A stretch of 36,057 bases of DNA from Bacteroidaceae bacterium. Its GTDB lineage: Bacteria > Bacteroidota > Bacteroidia > Bacteroidales > Bacteroidaceae. Of this stretch, positions 9,122-16,293 are shown in pieces; the stretch's first letter is position 1, and every line of letters starts with the position of its first letter. A program made the translations under genes and the position numbers. The DNA is taken from positions 1 to 36,057 of the forward strand of contig JAFVTL010000051.1 of assembly GCA_017503235.1 (NCBI GenBank), given 5' to 3'. Below the pieces are notes generated by a model. It saw only the letters and a program-made list of their open reading frames with translations. It had not been told where the DNA came from and made no database searches.

Positions 9122-9784
9122 ATGAATGTACAGATAGAAGAAAGCTGGAAAAAGCAGCTTGCCCCAGAATTCGAGAAGCCTTATTTCATCAAACTGACAG
9201 AGTTTGTCCGCAACGAATATCGGAGTACCACCGTCTACCCTCCGGGCAAATTAATATTCAACGCATTCAACCTATGCCCGTTTGACAAGATTAAAGTGGT
9301 CATTATCGGACAAGATCCATACCATGGTCCCAGACAAGCCCACGGACTTTGCTTTTCTGTAAACGACGGAGTAGCCTTCCCTCCTTCTCTACAGAATATA
9401 TTCAAGGAAATACAAAGCGATTTGGGGAATCCTATTCCAACCAGTGGAAACCTTACCCGTTGGGCCAACCAAGGCGTACTGTTACTGAACGCCACACTGA
9501 CCGTGAGGGCCCATCAAGCCGGTTCGCACCAACGCAAAGGATGGGAAGAACTGACCGATGCCGCTATCCAGGCTCTGGCTTCCCAACGCGAACATCTTGT
9601 CTTCATTCTTTGGGGGGCCTATGCCCAAAAGAAAGGTGCTTTCATCGACCGTAACAAGCATCTGGTGCTATCATCCGCCCATCCGTCTCCCCTATCCGCC
9701 TACAACGGATTCTTTGGAAACAAGCACTTCAGCAAGACCAATGAATATCTGATTGCCCACGGAGAAAGTCCCATCGAGTGGTAA
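9122..9784 (+). CDS. ung: Uracil-DNA glycosylase, family 1
   Basis: This 220-residue enzyme removes uracil from DNA, starting base-excision repair of deaminated cytosine or misincorporated dUMP. The water-activating motif is GQDPYHGP with catalytic Asp65. The uracil-contacting Asn is in LLNATLTV (Asn123), and the DNA-intercalation loop is HPSPLSA with catalytic His187. All key residues are intact and the length is typical. It ends 16 bp before the convergent stop of lptD, with no obvious terminator in between. Confidence 0.97.
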   Translation: MNVQIEESWKKQLAPEFEKPYFIKLTEFVRNEYRSTTVYPPGKLIFNAFNLCPFDKIKVVIIGQDPYHGPRQAHGLCFSVNDGVAFPPSLQNIFKEIQSDLGNPIPTSGNLTRWANQGVLLLNATLTVRAHQAGSHQRKGWEELTDAAIQALASQREHLVFILWGAYAQKKGAFIDRNKHLVLSSAHPSPLSAYNGFFGNKHFSKTNEYLIAHGESPIEW

Positions 9785-9800
9785 AAGAAGCGACAAGCGC

Positions 9801-12539
9801 TTAATCATACCAGGTAACCGTACTACCTGTATTACTACGCTGATCCCACTTCAAAGCGTCAGTCAGCATACCCGATAGTGCACGGATACTGAAATTATAA
9901 GAAGTAAACGGACCGAACACCAAACCACAACTCATGGTGAAGCAGTGCATGTCACGTGATATGTTGACCGTAGTCATGGACATTTTTTTCTGTGTAAAGT
10001 CGTAACCCGAAGAGTAGTTGATGTTCCAACGGCTACCCAACTTCAAGTTACCACTTGCATTCAACGAATGAGTAATGGAGTAAGGATAACGCATCGTTTT
10101 CCGATTGAACTTCTTCTTGTCTCTGTTTTCACGGATACTATAGCTATAGCTCAGGTTCAACGACCAAGGCATCTTGAACGCCAGATATCCATCGTCGCTC
10201 ATCGACGCTTTTTCCGTCTTACGAGGCTGAGTCTGCTTCTTACGCAGTTCTTCTTCCCTTTCCGCATCCGTCAAATATTCATCATCTTCATCTTCGTCGT
10301 CCGTCTTTTCCTCCCCTTCTTCGTCTTCCTTCGGACCGAACCACTTCTTCCAGGTTTCATTGTTCAGTGTATACGAGAATGAACCGCTATAACCTTGGAA
10401 ACGGCCGAAACGTCCATAAGACCATTCCGTACGGTCGCCCACTATGATGTTACCATTCTTGTCATATTGGTAGGCATACGTAGCGAAAGAAGCATTCATG
10501 TTGAATGTATAACTCTTGGTCAGCTTCAGACGAAGGCTCATGCTCAAGTCACTCCACGGACGGGTCTTTGCTGCTGCATTGTATGATATATTGGCCGACA
10601 GTTGGTCTATCAAGCTGATTTTCTTCACGCCCGTCGTATCCTTGTCCGATTTCACCTTCATTTCCACATTATTGTCTATCGAGAAGTTGAACGACTTCTG
10701 CATCCCCTTACCCGGCACCCCGAAGGCCATGCCTTGATAAGGCGAATACTCTACGGTACGCACTTCTCCCTTTTCATCCGTATAGGTATAGACATCATAA
10801 TAGCCATAACGCGCTTCACCGAAGTCAGGGGCATAACTGAAGCTCACCGAAGGAGTAAAGACGTGGCGTATCATCTCAACCTTGTCGCCGAACATCTTCC
10901 AAGGCTTAAAGAAACCATACAATTTGGTGTTCATCTGCAAGGTCAGGTTGTAGTTATACACTCGATTGAAACCGCTGATAGTATCGCGTTTGATCTTATC
11001 TCTGGCCGTCGGGTCATAGCTCTGCTTCACCTTATTCATATACCAACGTTCGGTGTAGTTGAAGCTGGGCACCACATTGATATACTTGAACAAAGTAAAC
11101 GTAGCACTGACCGGTATCGTATGCTGCATACCATTTCTCCATTCGCTCAATGAATGTTTGAAAAGCATATCATCCTTCGTACTGATGGAGTTGGTAAGAC
11201 GACCGGTATATTGGAAAGCAATCTTTTCATACCAGCGTTCCTCGCCCACCGCCTTCTTGCGCTTGAAAGGATAGATACGATTCAGCGAAACGTTCAAGTC
11301 AGGAAGGGTCACACTGACAGAAGAGTCGCGTGTATTCTGGGTGATGTTGAAGGTACTTGATATGTTCAGACCTATTTCCGGGAAGGTGCGCGAATAGCTC
11401 ACACTTGATGCCTTGGTATTGTTTGAATACTGTTGGGGATTATAAAGGCTGCTCAAGTTACGCCGGTCATAACTACTGGTCGCAAAGTTCACGTTGGCCG
11501 AGAAAGTACTGTTAGGGCTCGATTTGGGGTCTTGACGATGCGTCCAAGCTATCTTGAAGTCTTTTGTCACCATATAGTCCGGCATATTCTTTTCGCCGGT
11601 CTTGGTTACAATGTAGCTCGCATTGAATGAGCCGCTATACTTGTAACGCTTCACATAATTGGACTGTGTGGAAAGCCCCCACGAACCCTTCGTAAAGATT
11701 TCGCCCAACAGCTTCAAGTCCATATTGTCGCTGATGGCAAAGTAATATCCCCCATCGCGCAGATAGAAACCTCGGTTCATTTCATCCCCGTAAGTCGGCA
11801 TGATGAAACCCGACGAGTAGCTGCTGCTGAAAGGGAAAAAGCCAAAAGGAACCGCAATAGGCAGATGGACATCCTCCACTACCAGATGGGCAGGCCCGAA
11901 TACCGCATTCTTTTTAGGACGGACCTTGGCCATGGACAAGTCCAAATAGAAATGGGGATGTTCGTGGTCACAAGTGGTATATTTGCCTTTTCGCAAATAG
12001 ATTTCATTGTTAGGCCCCTTCTTGGCTTCCTGACTGGTGACATAGCCTTCACCCTGCTGGGTCACGATACCATTGATGAAGCCTCGCTTCGAATCGAAAT
12101 TGTATCGCATGATTTTCGATTCATAAGGAGTATCACTGTCCTTGAACACGGGTGTACCGCTTTCCACGCCGGTCGAGTCTTCCACACCACGGGCATAAAC
12201 CGTGCTGCTGTCCATATTCAACGTAATCAATTCAGCGGTCAGTTCTATGTTTTCATAGTTCACCTGACTTTCGCCAAACAACTGCGCCGTAAAGTTCTCG
12301 GAGATGTCAATGGAGTCTTTTGCCTTATAGGTAACGGGCGACGTCAAAGGCTGCTTCTTCTTCCCGATGGAGTCGAGGAAAAGGCTGTCCGAAGTTATGG
12401 AGTCTACCTGCAACGTGTCATTCGCCAAACCCCGGTTACGGTTTCGACGGGCACGCTGGGCGTCCACATTCAGCGTACACCACATGAAAAGCCCCAAAAT
12501 GATGAAAAGTATATGTGTATGTCGTTTCAATGACGTCAT
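9801..12539 (-). CDS. lptD: LPS-assembly outer-membrane protein LptD (Bacteroidetes type)
   Basis: This 912-residue protein has a signal peptide (about residues 1-27, ending NVDAQ). An OstA/LptA-like N-terminal part contains repeated beta segments (NYENIELTAELITLNMDSSTVYARG). A long C-terminal region has alternating aromatic beta strands typical of a 26-strand barrel. The segment FGPAHLVVEDVHLPIAVPFGFFPF is characteristic of Bacteroidetes LptD. LptD with LptE inserts lipopolysaccharide into the outer leaflet of the outer membrane. An unusual acidic, low-complexity insert (EEDEEGEEKTDDEDEDDEYL-like, near residue 735) probably forms a loop. The start agrees with the TAATTTTG promoter 24 bp upstream. 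Confidence 0.92.
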   Translation of the reverse strand: MTSLKRHTHILFIILGLFMWCTLNVDAQRARRNRNRGLANDTLQVDSITSDSLFLDSIGKKKQPLTSPVTYKAKDSIDISENFTAQLFGESQVNYENIELTAELITLNMDSSTVYARGVEDSTGVESGTPVFKDSDTPYESKIMRYNFDSKRGFINGIVTQQGEGYVTSQEAKKGPNNEIYLRKGKYTTCDHEHPHFYLDLSMAKVRPKKNAVFGPAHLVVEDVHLPIAVPFGFFPFSSSYSSGFIMPTYGDEMNRGFYLRDGGYYFAISDNMDLKLLGEIFTKGSWGLSTQSNYVKRYKYSGSFNASYIVTKTGEKNMPDYMVTKDFKIAWTHRQDPKSSPNSTFSANVNFATSSYDRRNLSSLYNPQQYSNNTKASSVSYSRTFPEIGLNISSTFNITQNTRDSSVSVTLPDLNVSLNRIYPFKRKKAVGEERWYEKIAFQYTGRLTNSISTKDDMLFKHSLSEWRNGMQHTIPVSATFTLFKYINVVPSFNYTERWYMNKVKQSYDPTARDKIKRDTISGFNRVYNYNLTLQMNTKLYGFFKPWKMFGDKVEMIRHVFTPSVSFSYAPDFGEARYGYYDVYTYTDEKGEVRTVEYSPYQGMAFGVPGKGMQKSFNFSIDNNVEMKVKSDKDTTGVKKISLIDQLSANISYNAAAKTRPWSDLSMSLRLKLTKSYTFNMNASFATYAYQYDKNGNIIVGDRTEWSYGRFGRFQGYSGSFSYTLNNETWKKWFGPKEDEEGEEKTDDEDEDDEYLTDAEREEELRKKQTQPRKTEKASMSDDGYLAFKMPWSLNLSYSYSIRENRDKKKFNRKTMRYPYSITHSLNASGNLKLGSRWNINYSSGYDFTQKKMSMTTVNISRDMHCFTMSCGLVFGPFTSYNFSIRALSGMLTDALKWDQRSNTGSTVTWYD

Positions 12540-12563
12540 TCTATCTTAATCGCTTTGAAAGGA

Positions 12564-12571
12564 CAAAATTA
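12564..12571 (-). promoter_or_regulatory. Promoter -7 element for lptD
   Basis: The minus strand reads TAATTTTG, a TAnnTTTG match, 24 bp upstream of the lptD ATG at 12539. Confidence 0.65.
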
Positions 12572-12682
12572 AGCATTATCCTCCAAATACGAAGCATTTG
12601 CCACGATTTTAATGTATTTTTAAGATAGGAAGGGGGAATCTCCGAGCCCGACAAACAAACAAGAGCCACTATTCATGCATGT

Positions 12683-13219
12683 TTACAGAAAGCGTTCACA
12701 CCATTCCTTAAAACGGATAACTCCCTCCTCGCCATACTTGGAGATACTCTTCAAAGCCTTTTCCACACTCTTTTCACGATCCAGATGAGTCTTGGAAAAG
12801 AACTTGTCGGCGAAACAGACCACTTGCTCCTCCAACGAGACTGGCACCATCTCACGATGGGGTACCGGCAGGTTTTGGCGGACAATGCTTTCGAGCGAAA
12901 TGCCGGCTCCCGTATGCCGTTCGCACACCATGGCATGTCGGGGGAAGCCCTCGCGTTGCAACAGCTCGGATCCCAGATAGCCATGACAGATATAAGGATG
13001 TGTTCCGTAACAATGGATGCCATCCGCATCGGTCATGAAGATACCGATGTCATGCAATAAGGCCGCTTCTTCCAGGAACTGACGGTCGAGGGACAATTCG
13101 GGATGCCGGTCGGCTATCCAAAGAGCCTTTTCGGCCACCGAACGGCTATGGGTAAGCAGAATGTGCCTCAGTTCATTATTCTCAGGGTAATATTTATCAA
13201 TGATTGCTATCGCATCCAT
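12683..13219 (-). CDS. HD-domain phosphohydrolase-like protein
   Basis: This 178-residue cytoplasmic protein has an HD metal-binding domain. The first His is His24 (LLTHSRSVAEKA) and the HD pair is His56-Asp57 in EEAALLHDIGIF. Further ligands are probably in THPYICHG and CERHTGAG, with the final Asp in VCFADKFFS. Small HD proteins of this type are often phosphohydrolases of nucleotides or phosphorylated metabolites; no substrate can be assigned. I chose the ATG at 13219 because it begins a compact HD fold. A longer in-frame start at 13318 would run past the divergent promoters and into namZ. It is divergent from namZ with 46 bp between start codons. Confidence 0.82.
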   Translation of the reverse strand: MDAIAIIDKYYPENNELRHILLTHSRSVAEKALWIADRHPELSLDRQFLEEAALLHDIGIFMTDADGIHCYGTHPYICHGYLGSELLQREGFPRHAMVCERHTGAGISLESIVRQNLPVPHREMVPVSLEEQVVCFADKFFSKTHLDREKSVEKALKSISKYGEEGVIRFKEWCERFL

Positions 13220-13228
13220 AATTTTTCC

Positions 13229-13236
13229 TATTTTTG
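13229..13236 (+). promoter_or_regulatory. Promoter -7 element for namZ
   Basis: TATTTTTG matches TAnnTTTG, 29 bp upstream of the namZ ATG at 13266. It lies 2 bp from a candidate element on the other strand. Confidence 0.6.
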
Positions 13237-13238
13237 TG

Positions 13239-13246
13239 CAAGTATA
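13239..13246 (-). promoter_or_regulatory. Candidate promoter -7 element for the HD gene
   Basis: The minus strand reads TATACTTG, one mismatch from TAnnTTTG, 19 bp upstream of the ATG at 13219. Confidence 0.4.
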
Positions 13247-13265
13247 CGAAATAATCTCCAATAGC

Positions 13266-14429
13266 ATGATAAGGAAACTTGAAATTCTAATGCTCATCGT
13301 ATGGCTGACCGGATGCATTCAGGCGCAGCCTTTACGTACCGGTGCCGAACAGACAGAAAAGCTGATACCACTCTTGAAAGACAAACGCGTGGCGTTAGTG
13401 GTCAACCAGACCTCCATCGTCGGCAAGACACAAACCCACTTGCTTGACACGCTGGTATCTTTAGGAGTAAACGTCAAGAAAGTATTTGCACCGGAACATG
13501 GATTCCGAGGAAATGCCGATGCCGGCGAAACGGTACGGAACGGCCGCGATGTAAAAAGCGGATTGCCCATCCTGTCGCTTTATGGAAAGAACAAGAAACC
13601 TACCGCAGCGCAATTGGCGGATGTCGACGTAGTTGTATTTGACATTCAAGACGTTGGAGCACGTTTCTACACATACATCAGTACCATGCACTATGTAATG
13701 GAGGCTTGCGCCGAGAACAACAAGACACTGATTGTAACCGACCGTCCCAATCCATGCGACTATGTGGACGGCCCCATACGCGAAGCCCAGAAGAAAAGTT
13801 TTGTAGGGATGCATCCCATCCCTGTATTGCATGGATGCACAATAGGCGAACTGGCTCAAATGATCAATGGTGAAGGCTGGCTCAACGAGGGCGTGAAATG
13901 CAAGCTCATCGTCCTCCCGATGAAAGGTTGGAAACACGGACAGGCCTATTCCCTTCCGGTCAAGCCATCCCCCAACCTACCTAATGAACAGGCCATTGCG
14001 CTATACGCCTCGCTTTGCCCTTTCGAAGGAACCTCAGTCAGTGTAGGACGAGGCACTTACATGCCTTTCCAGGTAATCGGTTCGCCCCACATCAAGGGGT
14101 TCCCCTACTCATTCACTCCCCAATCCCTCGATGGATTTGACAAGAACCCGCTCCATAAAGGAAGAAGTTGCAACGGACTAGACTTGCGCAAGGTGGAAGC
14201 GCCCAAAGGGCTTTCATTGCAATACGTCATTGATATGTACAAAGCCTATCAGAGGCAAGGTAAGACACAGGAGTTCTTCTCGCGAGCTTCTTGGTTTGAC
14301 CAGCTGATGGGCACAAACAGTGTACGCCTCCAGATTATGGAAGGAAAGGATGAAGCCACCATCCGAGCCGGTTGGGAGAAGGCATTGGAAGACTATCGGA
14401 ACATACGCCGGAAGTATCTCTTGTATTAG
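13266..14429 (+). CDS. namZ: Exo-beta-N-acetylmuramidase NamZ (DUF1343)
   Basis: This 387-residue protein has a short signal peptide containing a possible lipobox (WLTGC, followed by IQAQ), so it may be a lipoprotein or a secreted protein. The DUF1343 core is recognisable from VALVVNQTSIVGKTQTHLLD, VKKVFAPEHGFRG, VVVFDIQDVGARFYTYISTM, VTDRPNPCDYVDGP and SPNLPNEQAIALY. NamZ enzymes remove MurNAc from the non-reducing ends of peptidoglycan fragments, a salvage activity described in Bacillus and in the Bacteroidetes pathogen Tannerella. The start at 13266 places the signal peptide at the N-terminus and follows the promoter at 13229. It overlaps the end of the convergent transporter gene by 4 bp. 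MurNAc salvage fits the amidases and NagB nearby. Confidence 0.88.
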   Translation: MIRKLEILMLIVWLTGCIQAQPLRTGAEQTEKLIPLLKDKRVALVVNQTSIVGKTQTHLLDTLVSLGVNVKKVFAPEHGFRGNADAGETVRNGRDVKSGLPILSLYGKNKKPTAAQLADVDVVVFDIQDVGARFYTYISTMHYVMEACAENNKTLIVTDRPNPCDYVDGPIREAQKKSFVGMHPIPVLHGCTIGELAQMINGEGWLNEGVKCKLIVLPMKGWKHGQAYSLPVKPSPNLPNEQAIALYASLCPFEGTSVSVGRGTYMPFQVIGSPHIKGFPYSFTPQSLDGFDKNPLHKGRSCNGLDLRKVEAPKGLSLQYVIDMYKAYQRQGKTQEFFSRASWFDQLMGTNSVRLQIMEGKDEATIRAGWEKALEDYRNIRRKYLLY

Positions 14430-15373
14430 TCCTGTCCTTTTCGCTTTTTCCACAACTGCCAGCTGTTGAACAGGTTCTGCCAGATGACATAACTGCCCGG
14501 AGCTACCGAAGAAAGTGGATTCAAATAGGTACAAGCCATCCAAATGGCAAGTACCGTATTCTTTTGTCCCAATGCTTGTCCTGCACTGATACGGTCATCG
14601 TAAGCACTGCCTATCCGCTTGCCGAGGAAGAACTGGATGGCACAAGCCAATAATCCGCCAAAGGCAACCAGCAACTCGACTGAGACCGGAGCCGTTCCGG
14701 TGACCAACGAACGCACCGTCTGCCCCGTCACAATGACAAGAGCCACCGCCCACAAATAGAAAGCGACACCATGGCATGCCATCAGCACCCGATGAACAGA
14801 GGGTACAAAACGGCGGAGCAACAATGCCACAATAAACGGAGAAAGGAGCAACGGGAACACCTTACCCAAAATCTTGAAGAAAGCCGCCCAGAAGGTAAGC
14901 CCGGCATGTGGCTCGACCAACGGGAAAACCAATGGCACGATAATGGCCGCCATCAGATTGGACAACAACGTATAAGTCGTAAGCGTAGAAGCACTCCCCC
15001 CTAACTTATGGGTAATGACCGCTGCAGCTGTAGCTGTAGGGCATATCAGACAGACCATCAAACCCTGGAAAGCGATACGGAAGGACGCTTCCATTGGAAA
15101 AGAAATCAGCCAAAGAGCTATCAAGCCAGAAGTAAGTATCTGTATGGCCAACAGCCATCCATGCCACGGACAAGGCTTCAGGTCCTTCGGTTCCATCTTA
15201 CAGAAGGTAAGCAGCAATTGGGCAAAGATGAGCAACGGAGTAAGCCACTCCACCGTTTGAAGGATAGACGGCTTGAGCGGATTCAGGAAAGGGAAACCCG
15301 CCAAAAGGAAATAGCCTAAGGCACCTGTCAGCATGGCCAAAGGCAAAGTCCAGTTTCGAATAAACTTCCACAT
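14426..15373 (-). CDS. Bile acid:sodium symporter (BASS) family transporter
   Basis: This 315-residue polytopic membrane protein has about nine to ten hydrophobic segments, starting MWKFIRNWTLPLAMLTGALGY-like. The family signature region includes LMVCLICPTATAAAVITHKLGG and later ISAGQALGQKNTVLAIW, which resembles the sodium-site and crossover region of BASS/SbtA-related transporters. BASS proteins move organic anions, such as bile acids, pantoate or 2-keto acids, with sodium. The substrate here is unknown, and a bile-acid role should not be assumed. The gene is monocistronic with a TAATTTTG promoter element 23 bp upstream. Its stop codon overlaps the end of namZ. Confidence 0.82.
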   Translation of the reverse strand: MWKFIRNWTLPLAMLTGALGYFLLAGFPFLNPLKPSILQTVEWLTPLLIFAQLLLTFCKMEPKDLKPCPWHGWLLAIQILTSGLIALWLISFPMEASFRIAFQGLMVCLICPTATAAAVITHKLGGSASTLTTYTLLSNLMAAIIVPLVFPLVEPHAGLTFWAAFFKILGKVFPLLLSPFIVALLLRRFVPSVHRVLMACHGVAFYLWAVALVIVTGQTVRSLVTGTAPVSVELLVAFGGLLACAIQFFLGKRIGSAYDDRISAGQALGQKNTVLAIWMACTYLNPLSSVAPGSYVIWQNLFNSWQLWKKRKGQD

Positions 15374-15396
15374 GTTACGGTTGATTTATTTCGGGG

Positions 15397-15404
15397 CAAA
15401 ATTA
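15397..15404 (-). promoter_or_regulatory. Promoter -7 element for the BASS transporter
   Basis: The minus strand reads TAATTTTG, a TAnnTTTG match, 23 bp upstream of the ATG at 15373. Confidence 0.6.
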
Positions 15405-15549
15405 ACAAAGATTCTCCAAACCAACCTTATTAGCAATACAAAAAGTGTCATTCGGAGGACTCCTCCTTTGTCATCCTTACTCACTCCTGGCAAAACCCTC
15501 ACTGACGCAACTACACCTAGGCAGCACTCACCCTCACCATTCTACTTGT

Positions 15550-15623
15550 AGGGACAAGGCGTGCCTTGTCTTCATCACCAACTCATTCAATGCCATTAAA
15601 GGACAGGGCACGCCTTGTCCCTA
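15550..15623. repeat. REPIN-like pair of inverted REP sequences
   Basis: The left unit TAGGGACAAGGCGTGCCTTGTC (quoted as TAGGGACAAGGC plus GTGCCTTGTC) is itself a hairpin with GACAAGGC and GCCTTGTC arms. The right unit at 15601-15623 is its inverted copy with about two differences. They are separated by about 29 bp. This tail-to-tail arrangement of two short imperfect palindromes is how REPINs are built. Mobilising RAYT transposases, if any, are not in this window. Confidence 0.7.
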
Positions 15624-15632
15624 TATTTAGCC

Positions 15633-15671
15633 TTCATCTCCCTCTAACTCCTTTAACTACTCTATTTAAAA
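15633..15671. repeat. CTCC-rich direct repeat, copy 1
   Basis: The segment has ATCTCCCTCTAACTCCTTTA followed by ACTAC and TTTAAAA. A related segment with ATCTCCCTTTATCTCCCTTA then ACTACTTAAAA is at 16088-16120. The two copies bracket the palindrome array, so it may be the remnant of a duplicated or inserted element. Confidence 0.5.
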
Positions 15672-15714
15672 CTAACCGCCAACAAAGGGGATATTAGTTG
15701 CAAACAAGTATCGA

Positions 15715-15882
15715 ATTAGCTGTAAAGAACCGCATAATTCGCTCTTCCACATACCGTGGAATTTCTCTTCCACATATTGTGGAAGAGTTTCTCCACATAA
15801 TGTGGAAGACGTTTTCCACATAATGTGGAAAAGCGAATATTCCATCGTTTTACGGCTAATATAACGGCTCTTTACAGCTAAT
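15715..15882. repeat. Nested inverted repeat enclosing the palindrome array
   Basis: The outer arms ATTAGCTGTAAAGAACCG (15715-15732) and CGGCTCTTTACAGCTAAT (15865-15882) pair with one mismatch in 18. Inner arms ATTCGCT (15737-15743) and AGCGAAT (15832-15838) are perfect. The core holds four palindromes. No coding frame is enclosed. It could be a MITE-like element, a protein-binding array or a structured RNA. Confidence 0.75.
15745..15832. repeat. Four palindromes with exact 23-bp phasing
   Basis: Units are TTCCAC-N5-GTGGAA (15745-15761), CTCTTCCACA-TAT-TGTGGAAGAG (15765-15787), TCCACA-TAA-TGTGGA (15792-15806) and TTTTCCACA-TAA-TGTGGAAAA (15812-15832). Their centres are at 15753, 15776, 15799 and 15822, exactly 23 bp apart. 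The half-site TTTTCCACA in the last unit matches the degenerate DnaA box TTWTNCACA on both strands. Confidence 0.85.
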
Positions 15883-16087
15883 TTGACGGCTATATTCTTA
15901 TAAAATTACCCTTCACCATGGTTCTCAAGAAGCTCCTTCACCAGGGAACCTCACCGTAACACATTGATTTACAGAGAGTGTGAAGTTCCGACCGAAGTGA
16001 GGAGGAGTCACCATTTATAAACAGTATATCCTATGGATAGCATCCGCTGAACATTCTGCCTTTATCTCCCCAAAGGAGCGAAGCGAC

Positions 16088-16120
16088 TATCTCCCTTTAT
16101 CTCCCTTAACTACTTAAAAT
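16088..16120. repeat. CTCC-rich direct repeat, copy 2
   Basis: This is the partner of the repeat at 15633-15671, sharing ATCTCCCT, CTCCyTTAACTAC and TTAAAA blocks with small differences. Confidence 0.5.
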
Positions 16121-16272
16121 TACACCCAAGATATTGTAATAATGTACGCGCGCGAGCTCATCTACAAACAACCAGTTCCTACCGCTCTCCTATTTTTCGG
16201 GTTTTATGGCAACTTTGGTACATAAAAAAAAGAAAAGCAGACGCATATGAGCCCGTTTTCAGTAAAAATCGT

Positions 16273-16280
16273 TACTTTTG
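16273..16280 (+). promoter_or_regulatory. Promoter -7 element for the amidase-mlaD operon
   Basis: TACTTTTG matches TAnnTTTG and lies only 13 bp before the ATG at 16294, implying a leader of roughly 7-10 nt without a Shine-Dalgarno. Confidence 0.65.
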
Positions 16281-16293
16281 CAATTGCATACGT

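Larger units (their letters stand above)
15374..16293. other. 920-bp gene-free gap rich in repeats
   Basis: No convincing coding frame occurs here. The left end carries the transporter promoter and the right end the amidase promoter. Between them are a REPIN-like inverted pair (15550-15623), a nested inverted repeat around four phased palindromes (15715-15882), two copies of a CTCC-rich direct repeat (15633-15671 and 16088-16120), a palindrome GGAGGACTCCTCC near 15455, a near-duplicate pair starting CTTCACCA (about 15911 and 15937), and a short CGCGCGCG run at 16147. The patchwork suggests repeated insertion of small intergenic elements. Confidence 0.75.

Noticed and set aside
13220-13318. 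Longer start for the HD gene
   Set aside because: The added segment crosses the divergent promoter region and the start of namZ.
15745-15832. CRISPR array
   Set aside because: The repeats are palindromes 23 bp apart with no 30-bp spacers, and no cas genes are near.
16147-16154. CGCGCGCG run as a Z-DNA or regulatory site
   Set aside because: Eight bases are too short to support a claim.
15374-16293. A decayed gene in the 920-bp gap
   Set aside because: All frames have frequent stops, and the similar words are explained by repeats.
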